Assembly (NCBI RefSeq): GCF_010015445.1
Contig: NC_053126.1
Location: forward strand, 12,644,669-12,708,668
Direction: 5' to 3'
From: Perca fluviatilis
Lineage: Eukaryota > Chordata > Actinopteri > Perciformes > Percidae
DNA length: 64,000 nt
This document shows positions 47,325-64,000 of the stretch, in pieces. The notes below the pieces were generated by a model. That model did not search any database, was not told the DNA's origin, and saw only the letters and a list, made by a program, of their open reading frames with translations. The position numbers were made by a program, and so were the translations under genes. The stretch's first letter is position 1. The number at the start of each line of letters is the position of its first letter.

Positions 47325-48530
47325 GGGGTCGGCCATCACAGCAGAGGCCGCCCAAAGCTTTCTGAAGGCTCCCTGAAGGATCACATGGGGTCCCAAGGAC
47401 CTAGTGAGTTTCCTTTCAAGAAAAAGTTACTTAGATATTTAACTTTGAGTTTGATGTTTTTCAGGGATAAAAATATGTGCAGCTTTGACTGTGACCTGAA
47501 GAATTAAATATTTACAGCTGAGGTGCTTGTGGATTTAGGGTCAGGGAGGAGAGGCTTATTGGGAGTTTGTCGTTGTAGCAGCACCTATGTTTTTTTTTTC
47601 CCAGGAAGAGGCAAAGTCTGTAGATTTTAGAAGAAAAACCCAATATGACGTTATTCTTTCTGCAAAAGTCTCCAAAAAGTTAAAATCTGGTATACATTAA
47701 TTACCTTCAAACTTTATCTGAAAGGGGAAATAATGTTCTACTGTATATTTTGGTTTAATTTTATCGTTTCACCCTCCAGTGCCTCATACTGTAGCTATTT
47801 TCTTTTTGTGAATATCTCGGCTTCGTCATTTTGCAAGAAATGAATGCATCTTATGCTTTTGTTTCTTCTGTGGCAGTATTTATGTATCATGTCACACTGA
47901 AACATCAGCAAACCTAACCGTCTCGCTAAGGCGAAGACTTGTGTGAGATGCAATGAAAAGACAATCCATCACCACTATAACAACCATCAGATAGCAGGTG
48001 ATGACAGTCCTGGAAGGAAACCATAGACTGTAAATATGGAAACTCAAGAAGTCCTGTCAACAAGCATCCAGAGGTTGTTGTTGGGTTTGTTTTGTACCTT
48101 AAAGACTCTGTTTTGTCTCTAACATCATAACAGTAAGACATGACGAAAATGTTAATTCCTGGTTTGATTTAAATAAGGAGAGACACCGAGGTACATTTAT
48201 ACATCCAGACTGAACAAGCTAAGATCATACATATTTGTTTTATATAGATTTTTATATAGTATGTGCAGCTGTTGGACATTAAATGAATAAACGATGAGAG
48301 AGTTGATGTAAAGATGATGCTGCGAATTAGGTGCTGTTTTTCCAAGTGTCGGTGTTGTTGTAGCACTGCTTTGCCATAAAACATGTTTGGTACAGTGTGC
48401 AGGAGGAGTCATCTGTAAAAATACATGTCCTCACACAGTGATTCTACATTTATCCACTGGAGGGCAGTGCACAGTTTGTTTTGCAGTTTCTTGGCACAAT
48501 TGTCAAATAAAAATCTTGATTACCTTAAAC
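47325..48530 (+). other. cacng5: cacng5 3' untranslated region (predicted)
   Basis: Unique AT-rich sequence after the stop, with AATAAA at 48286 and at 48506. The end is inferred from the second signal. Confidence 0.5.
48506..48511 (+). terminator. cacng5 poly(A) signal candidate
   Basis: AATAAA in gtcAAATAAAAatc context, with a GT-rich stretch about 85 bases later. A second AATAAA at 48286-48291 is an alternative. Confidence 0.45.
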
Positions 48531-48937
48531 ACTTTGTGGAATTCTCCACAGTATATAGTGTGACAAACATTAAAATTGATGTTTTTACAAGTACTGTTCT
48601 GTTGATCCAGTAAATTGATTTTACTGCTTATTTTTCATACACAAATAATGTCAGATGTGTATCTCAAAACCTCACTGTATAAATCCTCACATGCAAATGT
48701 ATGTTGTCAATTGTCACATCCTTTCAAATATAAATGCTTTGTAAATTTCGGTAATCTAAACTGATAAAAGGTCCATCCTCAAATTTACAGTATAACTTGG
48801 GAAATTTTCATCATCCCCTCAGAGGTGAAACAGAGTTTTACATACGGGTACAACAGTTCCTGAATGTGGCACAGGCAAACATCAGAGAGGGATAACAGAC
48901 AGCTCATATAAGATGTGAAAGTTAGGCCACTCTATGT

Positions 48938-49085
48938 GTAGTCTCGCTTTGCCAGACCCTCCTCCAAAGCCAGCTGGAGGAGAGTCTGGCTACTCTACAT
49001 AGCATTCGGGGATGAGAGGGAAATGTGCTCTGGTTTATTGGCATTTCTTTAAACCAATCACAATCACCTTGGGCGGTGCTAAGCA
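48938..49085. mobile_element. MITE fragment (tagtctcgctttgccagacc type)
   Basis: Left end with its built-in hairpin gccagaccctcctcc/ggaggagagtctggc, then attggcatttctttaaacca. It breaks off into the neighbouring repeat. Confidence 0.55.
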
Positions 49086-49490
49086 CCGGGGAAAAGCCGC
49101 AAAGCTACCGATCATTTCGGTGGAGATTACGGTTAAGTTTAGGCAAGAAAAAGTGAGTGTTATGCGGTGACAGAAGTTAAGTTTAGGCACCAAAAGGATT
49201 AGTTAAGTTTAGGTAAAGATTGTGGTTTGTATTAAAACATTCCCAAGGAACACGCATTTCCTGGGTGAAAGTCTGTTGTTTTCCCCGGTAAGCGAACTCC
49301 ACTACATGTTACCGCCCAGTCGCCCACTCATCCTTCCATCCTCCCCGACCATAGTGATCCCTACTCGGCCAGCCGCATTCTTATACAGCAGCAGTCAATG
49401 TGGTGCAAAAGAAACGTGTAAATCATATGAATTACAGTGCTTATCTTTTCGTAGCTTTTCAAACGTAAGGTTTATGAGAACAGGCTGACA
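49086..49490. repeat. dispersed repeat, copy downstream of cacng5
   Basis: Direct-orientation relative of 40143-40800. Contains repeated gttaagtttaggcac units. Confidence 0.6.
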
Positions 49491-49619
49491 CTGACAGTGA
49501 GACTTTTTGTGGAAACTGGCTTTTGACTTTTGATGGATCTAATCATTTGGTTTTAGAAAGGAAGGGTTAATTTGCAGAAGCAGATATCTCAGTTTTTGTC
49601 TTTTGACACACATGATAAA

Positions 49620-49720
49620 TACACTCAGTCACTTTATTAGGTACACCTGAACAATCTAATGTAATCCAATAGAACAGTCAGGCCATAACATCTATCTTTA
49701 CAATGCTAAATGTTAAGTTC
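49620..49720. repeat. dispersed repeat (ttattaggtacacctg)
   Basis: actcagtcactttattaggt and aatagaacagtcaggccata resemble 46214-46290 in cacng5 intron 4. Class unknown. Confidence 0.4.
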
Positions 49721-50425
49721 AGTGCTAATGTTCAGTTTTTGTTGACATTGTCGTAAATGCGTAAATTCTATTTTAGGTTTCCTACTGAGGTCATAGTTAA
49801 GCAAGGTTTGGAATGCAGGATTTTTACTTGTAGTGGAGTACTTTCACATTGTGTTATTATCACTTTTGCTCAAGTAAAGGTCCTGAATACCTCTTCCACA
49901 ACTCATTATTATTGACTATGACTTGAAAATGAAAAAGGAAAACCAGTAGAGGACGCTCTCTCCCCAGTCATTCTCCATATCTTCTCTCCCACTCAGATTT
50001 CTCTCAGGGACTCAAAATGTTTTGATTTACCCTTCCTGTTAATTCACCATACTTACCATACTATTGCGCTGCATGATGGAGGATGACATGTTATACATTC
50101 AGAGAGCTCGTCACCTCGCTAAAAATATCTGTATAATTCATTAACGATAGCTCATGACTTATGCAAATAAGTAGGTCAAGACAAGCATCAATAATAAATA
50201 CACCATACATCTGCTATATGCTTTATGTATACTTTATATAGATACACGTAATGTACAACGTGACCGCTTTTACAGAGAATAAAAAAGTTAATGTAATTAT
50301 AAGCCCACACAGGGCAGTAGAAGATAATATTCTGCCTTGACCACAAGGCTTTCATTTTATTTTACAATCACATAGAAAACTACTGCTGTTTATAGTTGTT
50401 GACATCATCATTAATGATAGTATCA

Positions 50426-50610
50426 TCATCATCATCATCACACTGATATTACATCACTATAATCATCATCATTAACAACAAACATCATTTTCACTATAAT
50501 CTTTATCATCATCATTAATACAACCATCTTTCTCACTTGTCATGGCTTATTTAAAGAGCATCGGCACAGTTATTGACCAATATCATCATCATCATCATCA
50601 TCATCTTCCT
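50426..50610. repeat. (ATC)n patches
   Basis: Short imperfect ATC runs at about 50428 and 50583. Confidence 0.85.
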
Positions 50611-51921
50611 CCTCACCCTCATATGTTTACTTATGATTATGTTTAAGGCTTTTGTAAAGAAGACCCCAAACTTCAGCTGATGCAAACATCTGCCTGTAGG
50701 CTCAAGCATGTTACACAGAGTGTGCATACTACAACAAAGAGACCAGAAAACCTATACATTATATATACATACATAACTTAAGCATACATTGTATAACATT
50801 TACAGGTAGTATTAAACCATTTCACAAATGAAAATAAATACAAAAATGATAAGTTGGTTGGTTATACTTATATACTTTCAGAGAAGAACACAAAAGCAAG
50901 CAAGATTGTTTAGGATTACAAACAAAACGCAAACAGGATCACAACAATACATCAACCTTCACTGACCTAGGCCATAGACAAGAGAAGAAAAAAAGCTTAA
51001 TCGGACTGGTACCCTATTGGGCCATTGCACAGCCATAAATAAAACCTACCCAGCAGACAATTTTTTAAAGTTAAAATCCTTAAGGTTTTCATAAAATTGA
51101 CACTTTTCTGTGGATTTTGGGCATTTTTTTCATCAGCGGATCATTTTTTATTTTTAGAAGAGAGTAACGAAACAAGGAGCAGCCACTGTGAACTGTTAAC
51201 ACAGTTAAACATTACATTAGCAATTATTATTGACTAACTTCATTTTGTTTGGTTGCACTGTAAAATGATACAAAAGTTGCTGTTCTGTTGCATTTTTTAC
51301 AAAGTGGCTGCTTAAGGAGTGCTTGCTTTAGTATTAAACAGCACACTTGCAGTTACCACCGTTAATCATGGTTGTGTTGCCAAATTAACCAGGACTGAAA
51401 TCTTAAGGATTGCAACTTTACGTCCAAAAAGAAAGTTTTTATTTCAAGCTTCGGCAAAAACTCCTTTCCAAGTCAACTAAAATAAAAAAGTATGCACATT
51501 TCAAAATTCTCTGCTCCACACAAATAAATGAAATCAGCCCAGCTGACTCAAGACTGTAATGCTTTGTTAGGAACCTAAATGTAAGCCAGCGCTGTTTTCT
51601 GAGGTTACTCTGAGCAAAGCTTCAGCCATGGCACCTGCAGAGAAGAATCAGCACCAGAATGAGAAGACCACATGGTCCACGTGAGGTTATGCTGCACTGA
51701 CCTACCCACAACCTCCCAAATGTTTCCATCTGTCTCCTCTTCCCACCTTTCATCCTCCAAATGGCTTAATTCACTCACATATCGTTCCCCATGTAGTCGA
51801 CAATACATCTAAACTCTACTTTGAATTACAATGACCTTTCATAAAGCACGGTGGAGGGAACGCTTGTACGCACACATACTGTAGATCCTGGGTGCATTGA
51901 TAGCATGCACACTGCTGCATA

Positions 51922-51960
<39 letters not shown>

Positions 51961-52166
51961 ACATACACACGCACGCACGCATACACAAACATGCACACAC
52001 AAACAAACACAAACATATTGATTGGTCTATAATAACCCACATGCATGCATGTGCATCTGAAACATGACAGTTGTGCATTAGGGAGACCTAGAAACATGTT
52101 ATGACCATGAGAGGGGGAGGTATGGGGGTGTGCATGAGATGGATGAGAAACAAGCTGACTTGGTTG

Positions 52167-52172
52167 TTTATT
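52167..52172 (-). terminator. cyth3 poly(A) signal candidate
   Basis: Plus-strand TTTATT (AATAAA on the sense strand) about 240 bases after the cyth3 stop. First canonical signal downstream. Confidence 0.35.
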
Positions 52173-52412
52173 TGCTGCTCAATGCAAGAGTCCACATATC
52201 TGTTAGCTGGAGGTCTGCTGTCCCCTCAGTAGTGTGTGATGTATCAGCCCCAGCAAGTGCACATGACTTGTAGACAGTCCAGGGGAAAAGTTTTTTCTGG
52301 GGTTGAAGGACTTTTCTGTGGTGTACCAGCTTCGCAGTGTGTGTGGTTTATGTGTTCATGAACCGAAGGAGAGAAAGATGGAGGAGCTGGAGGTTGAGAA
52401 GATTGTCCCTCT
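52167..52412 (-). other. cyth3: cyth3 3' untranslated region (minimal prediction)
   Basis: Sequence from the stop to the nearest minus-strand AATAAA. The true 3' UTR may be much longer, as further signals lie leftward. Confidence 0.35.
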
Positions 52413-63522
<11,110 letters not shown>

Positions 63523-64000
63523 CTGCAGAGAAGAAAACAGAAAAATTACTTATTTACTTATTCCATAAACTAGAACTTGAGTTTTATTTATTCAAAATTA
63601 ATTTAAAAAACAGAAAGGGTAGGACAACATAGATCCAGCTGTAGTTCTCAATGAACAAGTAAATACTGTCAAAGAGGTTCCTAATTTGATAGGTACATAA
63701 TATTTAATAGCAAAGGGCATTCTTCTTTTAGGGTTCCCTTATAGTTGGGGATGTGTGATATAGTTAAAACTATGGGTTAAAATAAATATTACACAATCTT
63801 AATAAAATCCTAACAGGGCATGTCTGCCCTTATTAGTGGACAGTTGGGAGGCGAAATGAAGTGCTCGATAGGATTACTTTTCTGATATATAGACAAAATC
63901 ACACATTACATATACAAACTATTGTTCAATGCCAATATGTAACTTTGTTCAGCACTACATCAGAAGAGTCTTCAGACTCAGTAATGAATAAATACTTCAA
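63523..64000 (-). other. cyth3 intron, window edge
   Basis: AT-rich sequence with no exon recognised. The first coding exon should lie beyond. Confidence 0.6.

Larger units (their letters stand above)
48531..52166. other. cacng5-cyth3 intergenic region
   Basis: Holds a MITE fragment (48938-49085), a dispersed repeat (49086-49490), a cacttTATTAGGTACA repeat (about 49620), (ATC)n patches (50426-50610) and a (CA)n tract near 51924. No gene seen, and no sign of cacng4 or cacng1. Confidence 0.65.

Overview
The window is nuclear DNA of a ray-finned fish, most likely a spiny-rayed (percomorph) teleost. It has intron-rich vertebrate genes with GT-AG splice sites, very abundant (CA)n/(GT)n microsatellites, and many small DNA-transposon remnants of families common in percomorph genomes. 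There are no bacterial-type operons, CRISPR arrays or rRNA genes, and the one tRNA-like sequence is part of a SINE.

Three protein-coding genes are present; their exons were joined by hand with reading-frame phases checked at every junction. (1) prkca (protein kinase C alpha), plus strand, about 7.0-39.8 kb. The last 14 coding exons (matching human exons 4-17) give 576 residues from the C1B domain to a PDZ-binding C-terminus; exons 1-3 lie upstream of the window. (2) cacng5 (AMPA-receptor auxiliary subunit gamma-5), plus strand, about 43.1-48.5 kb. All five coding exons are present and encode 276 residues. (3) cyth3 (cytohesin-3/Grp1, an Arf guanine-nucleotide exchange factor), minus strand, about 52.2-63.5 kb. 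Eleven coding exons give the C-terminal 360 residues; the first coding exon lies beyond base 64000.

prkca beside cacng5 is the arrangement found around human PRKCA-CACNG5. cyth3 as the next gene, tail to tail with cacng5, is not the mammalian arrangement. All three products belong to membrane signalling: PKC alpha answers calcium and diacylglycerol, gamma-5 modulates AMPA receptors, and cytohesin-3 answers phosphoinositides. No shared regulation is visible.

The introns hold most of the remaining content. Insertions with readable boundaries are three hAT-like elements with perfect 8-bp target duplications, a 1.9-kb foldback element and several MITEs at TTAA sites, an antisense LINE fragment with a 15-bp duplication, and a tRNA-derived SINE with a 17-bp duplication. 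Two observations stand out as possibly undescribed. One is a 30-nt in-frame microexon candidate in the prkca hinge (24645-24674). The other is a 119-bp exon-like open reading frame kept open in two inverted copies inside prkca introns (16587-16705 and 20793-20911).
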